NCBI GenBank assembly: GCA_029880275.1 | Contig: JAOUOQ010000095.1 | Coordinates: forward strand, 1-7,236 | Origin: Candidatus Aminicenantota bacterium | GTDB taxonomy: Bacteria; Acidobacteriota; B3-B38; Guanabaribacteriales; B3-B38 | Length of the DNA stretch: 7,236 nucleotides | Direction: 5' to 3' | Shown here: piece by piece, positions 1 through 5,295 of the stretch | Numbering within the stretch: the first letter of the stretch is position 1 | Layout: every line of letters starts with the position of its first letter | Made by a program: the position numbers and the translations under genes | The notes under the pieces: generated by a model | The model's input: only the letters and a program-made list of their open reading frames with translations | Database searches by the model: none | Told to the model about the DNA's origin: nothing

Positions 1-447
1 CATCCAGCACTCCTTGAGGCGGGGCTGGAGGGACTATGGACCCCCATGCTGATGATGAAGATGGGCTACTGCGAATACTACTGCACCCTGTGCGGTCAGG
101 TCTGCCCTACGGAAGCTATCCGGAAGCTCCCTCTGGAGGAGAAGCAGAAGGTCCGCATTGGCACTGCGTTCATAGATAAAAGCCGCTGCATCCCTTATAC
201 TCTATCGACCAACTGTATTGTCTGCGAGGAGCACTGCCCCACGCCCAAAAAGGCGATCTGGTTCGAGGAGGTTGAGGTGGTAAACCGCGAGGGGGAGAAA
301 GTGGTGGTGAAGCAGCCGCGAGTGGACCCCCAGCTGTGCATCGGCTGTGGTGTCTGCGAATATAAATGTCCCGTTATTGATAAGCCCGCCATCTATGTTA
401 CCAGCATCGGGGAGAGCCGTTCCCCCGATAACCAGCTGATAATATAA
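1..447 (+). CDS. 4Fe-4S polyferredoxin, C-terminal part (5' end outside window)
   Basis: The reading frame is open from base 1, so the gene begins upstream. The ATG at 46 is probably internal, because the residues before it (LLEAGLEGLWTP) look like conserved protein. The 148 visible residues carry three cysteine clusters: C24-x3-C28-x2-C31-x3-C35-P, then C63, C72, C75 and C79-P, then a classic ferredoxin motif C113-x2-C116-x2-C119-x3-C123-P. These would bind about three [4Fe-4S] clusters. The arrangement resembles the C-terminal half of NapG/MauM-like or membrane-associated polyferredoxins of anaerobes, which pass electrons between a redox enzyme and a quinone or other carrier. The partner is not visible. 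No membrane segment appears in this part. The gene is separated from the next ones by a drop in GC and a change of strand, so it belongs to a transcription unit to the left. The iron-sulfur assignment is firm; the exact redox role is unknown. Confidence 0.85.
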   Translation, partial: HPALLEAGLEGLWTPMLMMKMGYCEYYCTLCGQVCPTEAIRKLPLEEKQKVRIGTAFIDKSRCIPYTLSTNCIVCEEHCPTPKKAIWFEEVEVVNREGEKVVVKQPRVDPQLCIGCGVCEYKCPVIDKPAIYVTSIGESRSPDNQLII

Positions 448-587
448 GGAAGGACGAAAGCTTATTTCTAATATTGCAATTCTTTAATAGCTTCTTATTT
501 TAAAAATAGTTGCTAGAGGTGTGGCAATCAATATAATAAGAGGGATAAGTCTCTACAGAATGACATTTAATTCTTCGAAATTTTTAT

Positions 588-959
588 CTATGCCTTGTAA
601 TGTTTTAGTATCCTCTCTCTATCCTCAGTCTCTTTGTCTCCTTTATAATAAATTTCAATTAATTCAATTTTATCTGTTTCTTCAAAATAAGCATTGATTA
701 CTCTTATTCCAGAGAAAGCTCCTCCTTGTAAAGATCTACAGGCAAACTTTCTTGCCTTGTATATTTTGGGGGAATCTATTCCTAAACCAGATATTGGAAC
801 AATCCCTTTATTATCTATTTTTAATTTATGATAAAGATTTAATCCTGTTTCAATAAATCTATTTAAATCCTCTTCCAGTGTTACATATCTTTTAAGCAGT
901 CTTTTAAAATCTCTATCAAACTCAGGAAGACTAACGACCTCCCGAAATATCTTCTTCAC
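588..959 (-). CDS. RelE/ParE-like toxin of a type II toxin-antitoxin pair
   Basis: The 123-residue protein has the size and layout of the RelE/ParE/HigB superfamily. An N-terminal strand and helix region (VVSLPEFDRDFKRLLKRY, residues 8-25) is followed by a helical stretch. The C-terminal beta-sheet core has basic residues (K68, R70, K71, R75) and the pattern SGIRVINAYFEETDKIELIEIYYKGDK (written here in pieces: SGIRVI 83-88, then ELIEIYYKGDK 99-109). RelE-type toxins usually cut mRNA at the ribosome; that activity is inferred from the family. The start is GTG at 959, because no ATG is available near the conserved N-terminus. This start lies inside the 3' end of the antitoxin gene, giving a 29-bp overlap and probable translational coupling. 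Only a weak GAGAG-like ribosome site precedes it. Nothing indicates truncation. The superfamily call is fairly secure; the subfamily and target are not determined. Confidence 0.75.
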   Translation of the reverse strand: MKKIFREVVSLPEFDRDFKRLLKRYVTLEEDLNRFIETGLNLYHKLKIDNKGIVPISGLGIDSPKIYKARKFACRSLQGGAFSGIRVINAYFEETDKIELIEIYYKGDKETEDRERILKHYKA

Positions 960-1737
960 TATATTCTCTCACTGAGTAGGCTGGTGTCCTGTAAAAAACA
1001 GATTCATATTCAATAATTTCCTGCTCTTCGGTGGTTAGCCAAGGAACATCGTTATGAGAATAATCACTTATTTGATTAGCGTTCTTATCGGAAAGCCTGT
1101 TTAAAACATCGTTAATTACTTCAATTTCGTTACCGTTAAGCTTTGAAAGATCTGGCTTTCTCAATGGCAAATATTTAGTTTGGGGATGGGTAAAATATCT
1201 TGTTGCAGATCTGGTAATCTCTTTTTTCTCAATCATTTCATGCACAATCTTACCGAACTCTATGGGTGTTGGTCCATAGATATTCTTTTGATAGGTTGCT
1301 CCTATTAGTTGTTCCTCATACTTTTCATAATAATCGAAATCGATGAAGTAAAAAAGCTTATAGATTACAGTCTCTCCGATGTTAGGTTTTGACCCTACTT
1401 TATTCAAGATATAAAGCAGAACCTCTTTGAACTTCTCTAAATTTTTCTGAGGCACATTTATTCTAATTTTCGCTCTTGATTTCTCTTTCTTTCTTGTATG
1501 ATTTAAAATCACCTCTGGTTCTTTTTTTGCGTCTAATATAGCTTCTACTGAAAGATTGAATATATCTGACAGTTTTACTAATTCATCAGTGGATACTTTT
1601 CGATCTCCATTTTCTATTTGAGAAATTGCAGTGCGCGAAACACCCAATAACTCTGAAAGACTTTGCTGGCTAATTCCTAACCTTTCTCGTAGTCCTTTTA
1701 TTCTTTTACCAAGCTTGCTATAAAACTCCCTAACCAT
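931..1737 (-). CDS. HTH-Panacea (SocA/DUF4065) antitoxin and autoregulator
   Basis: The product is 268 residues from ATG 1737. Residues 8-68 form an XRE-family helix-turn-helix (GISQQSLSELLGVSRTAISQ at 21-40, then the usual I-E-N-G turn at 41-44). A charged linker (about 70-95) leads into a domain from about 100 to 250 with Panacea/SocA features: KLFYFIDFDYY at 127-137 and G-A-T-Y-x-K-N-I-Y-G-P-T-P at 146-158. Panacea domains neutralise many unrelated toxins by direct binding. The HTH should repress the operon. The frame stays open to an upstream ATG at 1839, but that would lie before the promoter. The perfect AAAGGAGG seven bases ahead of 1737 fixes the start. The gene overlaps the downstream toxin by 29 bp in antitoxin-first order. 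AT-rich codon use differs from the flanking genes. The domain call is good; neutralisation of this particular toxin is inferred from linkage. Confidence 0.82.
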   Translation of the reverse strand: MVREFYSKLGKRIKGLRERLGISQQSLSELLGVSRTAISQIENGDRKVSTDELVKLSDIFNLSVEAILDAKKEPEVILNHTRKKEKSRAKIRINVPQKNLEKFKEVLLYILNKVGSKPNIGETVIYKLFYFIDFDYYEKYEEQLIGATYQKNIYGPTPIEFGKIVHEMIEKKEITRSATRYFTHPQTKYLPLRKPDLSKLNGNEIEVINDVLNRLSDKNANQISDYSHNDVPWLTTEEQEIIEYESVFYRTPAYSVREYSEEDISGGR

Positions 1738-1744
1738 TGCTTTG

Positions 1745-1752
1745 CCTCCTTT
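1745..1752 (-). promoter_or_regulatory. Strong Shine-Dalgarno site of the antitoxin gene
   Basis: On the - strand this reads AAAGGAGG, seven bases before ATG 1737. It decides the start in favour of the 268-residue protein over the longer frame opening at 1839. Confidence 0.85.
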
Positions 1753-1770
1753 CATCCACTTTTCATTTAT

Positions 1771-1799
1771 ATAATACATCATGTAAGATATTTTGTCAA
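1771..1799 (-). promoter_or_regulatory. Sigma70-type promoter of the toxin-antitoxin operon
   Basis: On the - strand a perfect -35 box TTGACA (1799-1794) is followed, after exactly 17 bases, by TATTAT (1776-1771). Transcription would begin near 1764, leaving a leader of about 27 nt with the strong ribosome site. This is one of the two best promoters in the window. Confidence 0.8.
1775..1785. promoter_or_regulatory. Palindrome in the promoter spacer, candidate antitoxin operator
   Basis: TACAT-C-ATGTA is an inverted repeat with 5-bp arms around one central base. It lies between the -35 and -10 boxes and touches the -10 box. An XRE-type antitoxin bound here would block RNA polymerase, as expected for autoregulated toxin-antitoxin operons. 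The palindrome is seen in the sequence; binding is inferred. Confidence 0.5.
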
Positions 1800-1960
1800 G
1801 GGAATGTTGGATTTTAATGCATATTTTAATATAGCACAAAGTCTATTTTATATCAAAATAACACGGGCGAGATTTTAAACAGGTTGAGAAGAGCAGTACA
1901 AGTAACAATGATAAGGATTCTATCAAGAGGAGAAATACTTTGACTATATGACCGAATAAC

Positions 1961-3172
1961 TCAAAGCATCATAAAAGGATAATCTTTTGGGGCTTTCTCC
2001 TCTTTTATGGTAAAAAGCAGAAGCAGGCCGGAAACAAAGCCGAGCCCTGCTCCATAGGAGAATATTGCCAGCGAGCCCCAGTTTCGCCAGAGGAGCCCGG
2101 CGATGGCATTAGCGGGAAAAGCCGCCAGCCCCACGGTAGTATGGTAGATGCCCAGGGCAGTTCCTCTTATCTCCGGTCGAGCCAGGTCGGAGGCGAACGC
2201 CCGGGATACCGACTCAAATATCGCCATAAAAACTCCATATACGGCGAAGAGCAGCCAGACATAGAGAGGGCGCCCTGTCAGCAGGAATCCCAGACTCACC
2301 ACGCCGAAAAGGGCAAAGCCGAGGGCGAGCACTTTCTTCCTGCCCACCCGGTCGGACAGAGCACCCATGGGCGTTGCTGACACCGCAAAGGCGATGTTAT
2401 ATACAAGCCAGACCAGAGGAATCAGACTGACGGCAACTCCCATTTCTTCAGCTTTCAGAATAAAGAAAGCGAAGCTGAAGTTTCCCAGGCTGAACAAAAA
2501 GCTGATGGCGATAAAGAGCTTGAATCTTTTATCTACCAGACGGAAACCCTTTAAGGGAAGCCTCTGTATGCCTTCAGGGGGAGGTCTCTTCTCCTTTACC
2601 TTCAGGATGAACAGCACCGCCACCATAGCCGGTACTATGGCAATCAGAAAGACCTGGCGATAATTAGAGCGGAACTGGCTGAGGAAAAAATAAGCTAAAA
2701 GGGAGCCAATAATCCCCCCCAGACTATCCATCATCCGATGGAAGCCGAAGTAGCCCCCTCTTCGCTCCCGACTGATAGAATCGGCAATCAAAGCATCTCG
2801 GGGGGAGGTTCTTATGCCCTTGCCTACTCTGTCTAAGAACCTGCCGACGAAGATATGCTGCCAGATGGTGGATAATGCGAAGATTACCTTGCTCACCGCC
2901 GAAAAGCTATAGCCTCCGAAGATTAAAAACTTCCTTCTTCCCATCTTATCGGAGAGCCAGCCGGAGAAGACCTTGAGCAGGCTGGCGGTGCTCTCAGCCA
3001 CTCCCTCAATCAGACCTATAATTCCCTTACCTGCACCCAGGACATTGGACAGAAAAAGGGGTATCAGGGGGAAGATCATCTGGCTGCTTATATCGGTGAA
3101 AAGGCTCATCAAGCCTAAAGCGAAGACATTCTTATTAACCCCCCAAAGCTCTTCCTCGGACTTGCTTTTCAT
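1961..3172 (-). CDS. Major facilitator superfamily transporter (possible drug or small-molecule efflux)
   Basis: This is a 403-residue hydrophobic protein, the usual length for a 12-helix MFS permease. The MFS motif A occurs twice, as expected from the internal duplication: GWLSDKMGRRK at 71-81 and GALSDRVGRKK at 270-280. After the first half-repeat comes GRFLDRVGKGIRTSPRDALIA (positions 110-130). I associate this block with a subfamily typified by archaeal MJ1317-like proteins and many bacterial homologues. The N-terminal helix has SLFTDISSQMIFPLIPLFL (23-41), another conserved segment of that group. Substrate is not known; efflux of toxic compounds is a common annotation but is not proved here. 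The start at ATG 3172 fits the family's N-terminus, though its own ribosome site is poor (see the leader hairpin). It has its own promoter and is transcribed away from the polyamine operon. Base composition matches the surrounding genome rather than the adjacent toxin-antitoxin cassette. Confidence 0.85.
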   Translation of the reverse strand: MKSKSEEELWGVNKNVFALGLMSLFTDISSQMIFPLIPLFLSNVLGAGKGIIGLIEGVAESTASLLKVFSGWLSDKMGRRKFLIFGGYSFSAVSKVIFALSTIWQHIFVGRFLDRVGKGIRTSPRDALIADSISRERRGGYFGFHRMMDSLGGIIGSLLAYFFLSQFRSNYRQVFLIAIVPAMVAVLFILKVKEKRPPPEGIQRLPLKGFRLVDKRFKLFIAISFLFSLGNFSFAFFILKAEEMGVAVSLIPLVWLVYNIAFAVSATPMGALSDRVGRKKVLALGFALFGVVSLGFLLTGRPLYVWLLFAVYGVFMAIFESVSRAFASDLARPEIRGTALGIYHTTVGLAAFPANAIAGLLWRNWGSLAIFSYGAGLGFVSGLLLLFTIKEEKAPKDYPFMML

Positions 3173-3187
3173 AAGGTTTCTCTTTTC

Positions 3188-3214
3188 AGGCGAATGAGAG
3201 ATGTTCGCCTCCTT
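3188..3214 (-). promoter_or_regulatory. Hairpin with embedded Shine-Dalgarno in the MFS leader
   Basis: AGGCGAA and TTCGCCT (3188-3194 and 3204-3210) form a perfect 7-bp stem with a 9-nt loop, ending 15 bases before the MFS ATG. On the - strand a strong AAGGAGG (3214-3208) overlaps the outer base of this stem, but no ATG, GTG or TTG follows at normal spacing. The codon five bases after it is an in-frame ATC (3202-3200), ten codons before ATG 3172. The site may be sequestered for control, or translation may start at a rare codon. Confidence 0.45.
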
Positions 3215-3248
3215 CTCTTATTACTCCCAATCTGTAGACGAGAGGATG

Positions 3249-3277
3249 ATAATATTAAAAAACGAGGGAGTCGTCAA
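3249..3277 (-). promoter_or_regulatory. Sigma70-type promoter of the MFS gene
   Basis: On the - strand TTGACG (3277-3272), a 17-base spacer and TATTAT (3254-3249) make a near-consensus promoter. Transcription would start near 3242, giving a leader of about 70 nt that contains the 3188-3210 hairpin. A short inverted repeat GCAT-TT-ATGC (3278-3287) abuts the -35 box and could be a regulator site. Confidence 0.7.
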
Positions 3278-3355
3278 GCATTTATGCAAGATACCACAAG
3301 TCAAATGAGATGCATCCCTCTAATTCATTTCACATAGATGATAATGCGGAAGACT

Positions 3356-3374
3356 AAGGGGTCAGTTACCCCTT
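3356..3374. repeat. Perfect inverted repeat between the divergent promoters
   Basis: AAGGGGT and ACCCCTT form a 7-bp perfect inverted repeat around five bases. Neither strand has a T-run after it, so it is not an intrinsic terminator. It lies between the MFS promoter and the + strand promoter, where a DNA-binding regulator could control both. A smaller palindrome, GAGT-C-ACTC, follows about 15 bases later. Apart from these and the promoter and leader elements listed separately, the non-coding stretch 3173-3688 holds no gene I can support. Confidence 0.4.
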
Positions 3375-3429
3375 CCGTGGGATTTTCCTTGAGTCACTCG
3401 ATTTTTTTCCCCTTGTGAAATATTAAGGA

Positions 3430-3457
3430 TTGATTTTTCACTTTAAATTTATATAAT
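3430..3457 (+). promoter_or_regulatory. Probable promoter of the arginine decarboxylase operon
   Basis: TTGATT (3430-3435), a 16-base spacer and a perfect TATAAT (3452-3457) form a good sigma70-like promoter within AT-rich DNA. Predicted transcription start is near 3464, about 225 bases before the first gene. No better promoter is visible closer to the gene. Confidence 0.6.
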
Positions 3458-3463
3458 AAAGAA

Positions 3464-3688
3464 AATTTAATAAATATGTTGTTGCTAATCGCTCAAGGGG
3501 AAAAAGGATTTCAGATAAAGCGGAGCCTCATGAGAGAGGCAATCTTATTGGAAAGGAGTGGCTGAAGAAAGGGAGTGTGGCTTCAGCAAGAATTCTTTTT
3601 AGGGGGACAACCATTGGAGGCTCTTTTAAAAGAAATGTCCCATCTTTTAACCCTGCCTTTCAGGTAGAGAAAAGGGAGGTGATTGGAG
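3464..3688 (+). promoter_or_regulatory. Long structured 5' leader, candidate riboswitch or attenuator
   Basis: The leader contains several perfect stems: GCCTC/GAGGC (3525-3529 with 3536-3540), GCTGAAG/CTTCAGC (3561-3567 with 3581-3587), GGGACA/TGTCCC (3604-3609 with 3636-3641), and CCTG/CAGG (3652-3655 with 3661-3664). The segment GAGCCTC (3523-3529) can also pair over 7 bp with GAGGCTC (3617-3623). That pairing would break the first hairpin and form a pseudoknot with the third. T-rich runs follow the second (3596-3600) and third (3643-3648) stems. ATTGGA recurs three times. I do not recognise it as a known riboswitch class. Its position suggests control of polyamine synthesis, but ligand and mechanism are unknown. 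Confidence 0.45.
3675..3682 (+). promoter_or_regulatory. Shine-Dalgarno site of the arginine decarboxylase gene
   Basis: GGAGGTGA is a full-length match to the anti-Shine-Dalgarno sequence. Its GGAGG core ends nine bases before ATG 3689. A TTG at 3683 also opens the frame but directly abuts this site, so ATG 3689 is the better start. Confidence 0.8.
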
Positions 3689-4231
3689 ATGATACCCAGC
3701 AAAGTATTTCTTACCAAGGGTGTAGGCAAGCATAAGGACAAGCTGCAATCCTTCGAGCATGCTCTCAGGAAAGCTGGTATTGCCTATTGCAATATTGTGA
3801 GGGTGTCAAGCATCCTGCCGCCAGGATGCGTGGTAATCTCCAGGGAGAAGGGGCTCAATCTAATAGAACCGGGGGAAATAATCTATTGTGTTTTGAGCGA
3901 AGGTTCCACCAATGAGCCAAACCGCCTAATAGTTGCTTCTATCGGCATCGCTATACCCTCTGAGAAAGGACAGTACGGCTATATAAGTGAGCATCATACT
4001 TTCGGTCAGACCGAAGAAGTAGCCGGAGACTATGCTGAAGACCTGGCAGCCAGTATGCTTGCTTCAACCCTGGGAATTGAGTTTGACCTGGATATCGCCT
4101 GGGATGAACGCAAGCAGGTATATAAAATGGAGCATAAGATAGTAAGAACAAGCAACATATCCCAGTCGGCCATCGGGGATAAAAACGGGCTGTGGACCAC
4201 TGCGGTGGCTGCTGCCATCTTTATTCGCTGA
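3689..4231 (+). CDS. pdaD: Pyruvoyl-dependent arginine decarboxylase
   Basis: The 180-residue protein matches the PvlArgDC family of archaea and some bacteria, which converts arginine to agmatine and CO2. The proenzyme cuts itself between two serines, and the second becomes the pyruvoyl cofactor. Here that site is S40-S41 in the conserved context RVSSILPPG (38-46). The GYISEH segment at 97-102 contains E101, which I align with the family's catalytic glutamate (Glu109 in the Methanocaldococcus jannaschii enzyme, from memory). The family-typical end GLWTTAVAAAIF is intact. Family members usually form trimers of alpha-beta units in the cytoplasm. The gene starts the + strand operon and sits 35 bases before the deoxyhypusine-synthase-like gene. 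A long structured leader precedes it. Family members can also act on other amino acids, but the adjacent agmatinase-type gene supports arginine. Highly confident on family, slightly less on substrate. Confidence 0.92.
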   Translation: MIPSKVFLTKGVGKHKDKLQSFEHALRKAGIAYCNIVRVSSILPPGCVVISREKGLNLIEPGEIIYCVLSEGSTNEPNRLIVASIGIAIPSEKGQYGYISEHHTFGQTEEVAGDYAEDLAASMLASTLGIEFDLDIAWDERKQVYKMEHKIVRTSNISQSAIGDKNGLWTTAVAAAIFIR

Positions 4232-4266
4232 AGGTGCCCTTTATTTTTTAAGAATAGGAGAAGAGG

Positions 4267-5295
4267 ATGCAAAGACATCTGGTAAAACCTGTTCGCCCAT
4301 TCGCCCTCTCCAGGGGGGAGTCTATTGCCACCTTGCTGGAGAAGATGGGGGGAACCTCTTTCCAGGCACGAAGCCTTTCACGAGCGCTGGAAATCTGGCT
4401 GGATATGCTGAAGGATGAAACGGGTATCTTCTTAGGATTGGCCGGGGCGATGGTACCCGCAGGGATGCGTGAGGTGATCGCATACCTCATTGAAAATCGC
4501 CTGATAGACTGTCTGGTGTCCACTGGAGCCAATCTCTTCCACGACTGCCACGAAACACTCGGACACTATCACTGGCAGGGGAGCGCCAGGGTTGACGATA
4601 TGGCTCTGCGAAGCGAAGGAATTGATAGAATTTACGATACCTTCGCCCGGGAGGAAGAGTTCAGAAAGGTGGACCTGTTCATCGCCGAATGGGCATCCAC
4701 CCTGGAGCAAGACCGCCCATACACTACCCGGGAGTTCCTCTACCGGTTGGGGGAGAAACTAAGCGCAAGCAGTGACAAAAGAGGAATACTCACCGCAGCC
4801 TTCCGGAAGAAACTTCCCATCTACTGCCCTGCCATCGGTGACAGCTCTATAGGGATCGCTCTGGCGGAGGGAAGGGTGAAAGGAACTAACAGGATTATCT
4901 TCAATGTGATTCAGGATGCGATTGAGCTCACCCAGATAGTTACCAGCACTCCTTCTACCGGGGTCATCTATATAGGTGGAGGAACACCCAAGAACTTCAT
5001 CCAGCAGACGGCCATTATTGCTCCCATTATTTCCCAATGGAAGGGAGAGGGGCATAAATACGCCGTCCAGATAACCACCGATTCCCCTCAGTGGGGTGGT
5101 CTGTCGGGCTGCAGCTTTGAAGAAGCCCAGAGCTGGGGCAAGATTGCCGAAAGGGCTTTGAAGACCACGGTCAATTGCGATGCCACCATAGCTCTTCCCA
5201 TCCTCGTCTCCGGGCTTATAGAGAAGTGGGGAGCGACGGAAAGGGGGCTCCATCTCAAGTTCTCTGTGGGAAAGACTTTGGAGGTCTCCCTTTGA
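4267..5295 (+). CDS. Deoxyhypusine synthase family protein (probable polyamine-forming aminobutyl transferase)
   Basis: At 342 residues it is close to the length of deoxyhypusine synthases, which use NAD and a catalytic lysine to move an aminobutyl group from spermidine. The lysine is kept as K292 in SWGKI (289-293), with W290 and E286 also conserved. A nucleotide-binding stretch GGGTPKNFI (237-245) and IGDSSIG (190-196) match the family layout. Aligned by eye to human DHS, positions equal to Asp243, His288 and Asp316, which contact spermidine there, appear to be Ile197, Asn243 and Leu. This fits the bacterial branch, which generally lacks an eIF5A target, and suggests another acceptor or donor such as putrescine, giving homospermidine. 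Start ATG 4267 has AGGAG six bases upstream. The stop shares one base with the next start. Family certain; product inferred. Confidence 0.88.
   Translation: MQRHLVKPVRPFALSRGESIATLLEKMGGTSFQARSLSRALEIWLDMLKDETGIFLGLAGAMVPAGMREVIAYLIENRLIDCLVSTGANLFHDCHETLGHYHWQGSARVDDMALRSEGIDRIYDTFAREEEFRKVDLFIAEWASTLEQDRPYTTREFLYRLGEKLSASSDKRGILTAAFRKKLPIYCPAIGDSSIGIALAEGRVKGTNRIIFNVIQDAIELTQIVTSTPSTGVIYIGGGTPKNFIQQTAIIAPIISQWKGEGHKYAVQITTDSPQWGGLSGCSFEEAQSWGKIAERALKTTVNCDATIALPILVSGLIEKWGATERGLHLKFSVGKTLEVSL

Larger units (their letters stand above)
448..1960. other. AT-rich segment carrying the toxin-antitoxin cassette
   Basis: From just after the polyferredoxin stop to the end of the MFS gene the DNA is clearly richer in A and T than the flanks. 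The two genes inside use AAA, ATT, TTT and TTA codons freely, while neighbours on both sides use GC-ending codons. This suggests the cassette was acquired separately. I see no transposase, integrase, tRNA or convincing direct repeat at the edges, so the exact borders are uncertain. The stretches 448-587 and 1840-1960 hold no gene that I can support. A 6-bp inverted repeat (CTTTGA/TCAAAG, 1938-1966) sits at the MFS stop but has a long loop and a poor T tail. Confidence 0.5.

Noticed and set aside
1738..1839. N-terminal extension of the antitoxin from ATG 1839
   Set aside because: It would cross the -10 and -35 boxes, and the perfect AAAGGAGG points to ATG 1737.
3561..3600. GCTGAAG hairpin plus T-run as a simple terminator in the leader
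   Set aside because: The T-run begins eight bases after the stem, too far for a classical terminator; kept only as part of the leader structure.
4217..4250. Intrinsic terminator between the decarboxylase and the DHS-like gene (AAGG-TGC-CCTT then T-run)
   Set aside because: The stem is only four base pairs; co-transcription is more likely given the 35-base gap.
4759..5253. 164-codon open frame on the - strand inside the DHS-like gene
   Set aside because: It lies wholly opposite a conserved gene, has no recognisable domain, and follows from codon bias of the + strand gene.
5175..5294. Forty-codon upstream extension of the agmatinase
   Set aside because: It lies in the preceding gene in another frame, is not agmatinase-like, and ATG 5295 gives normal family length.
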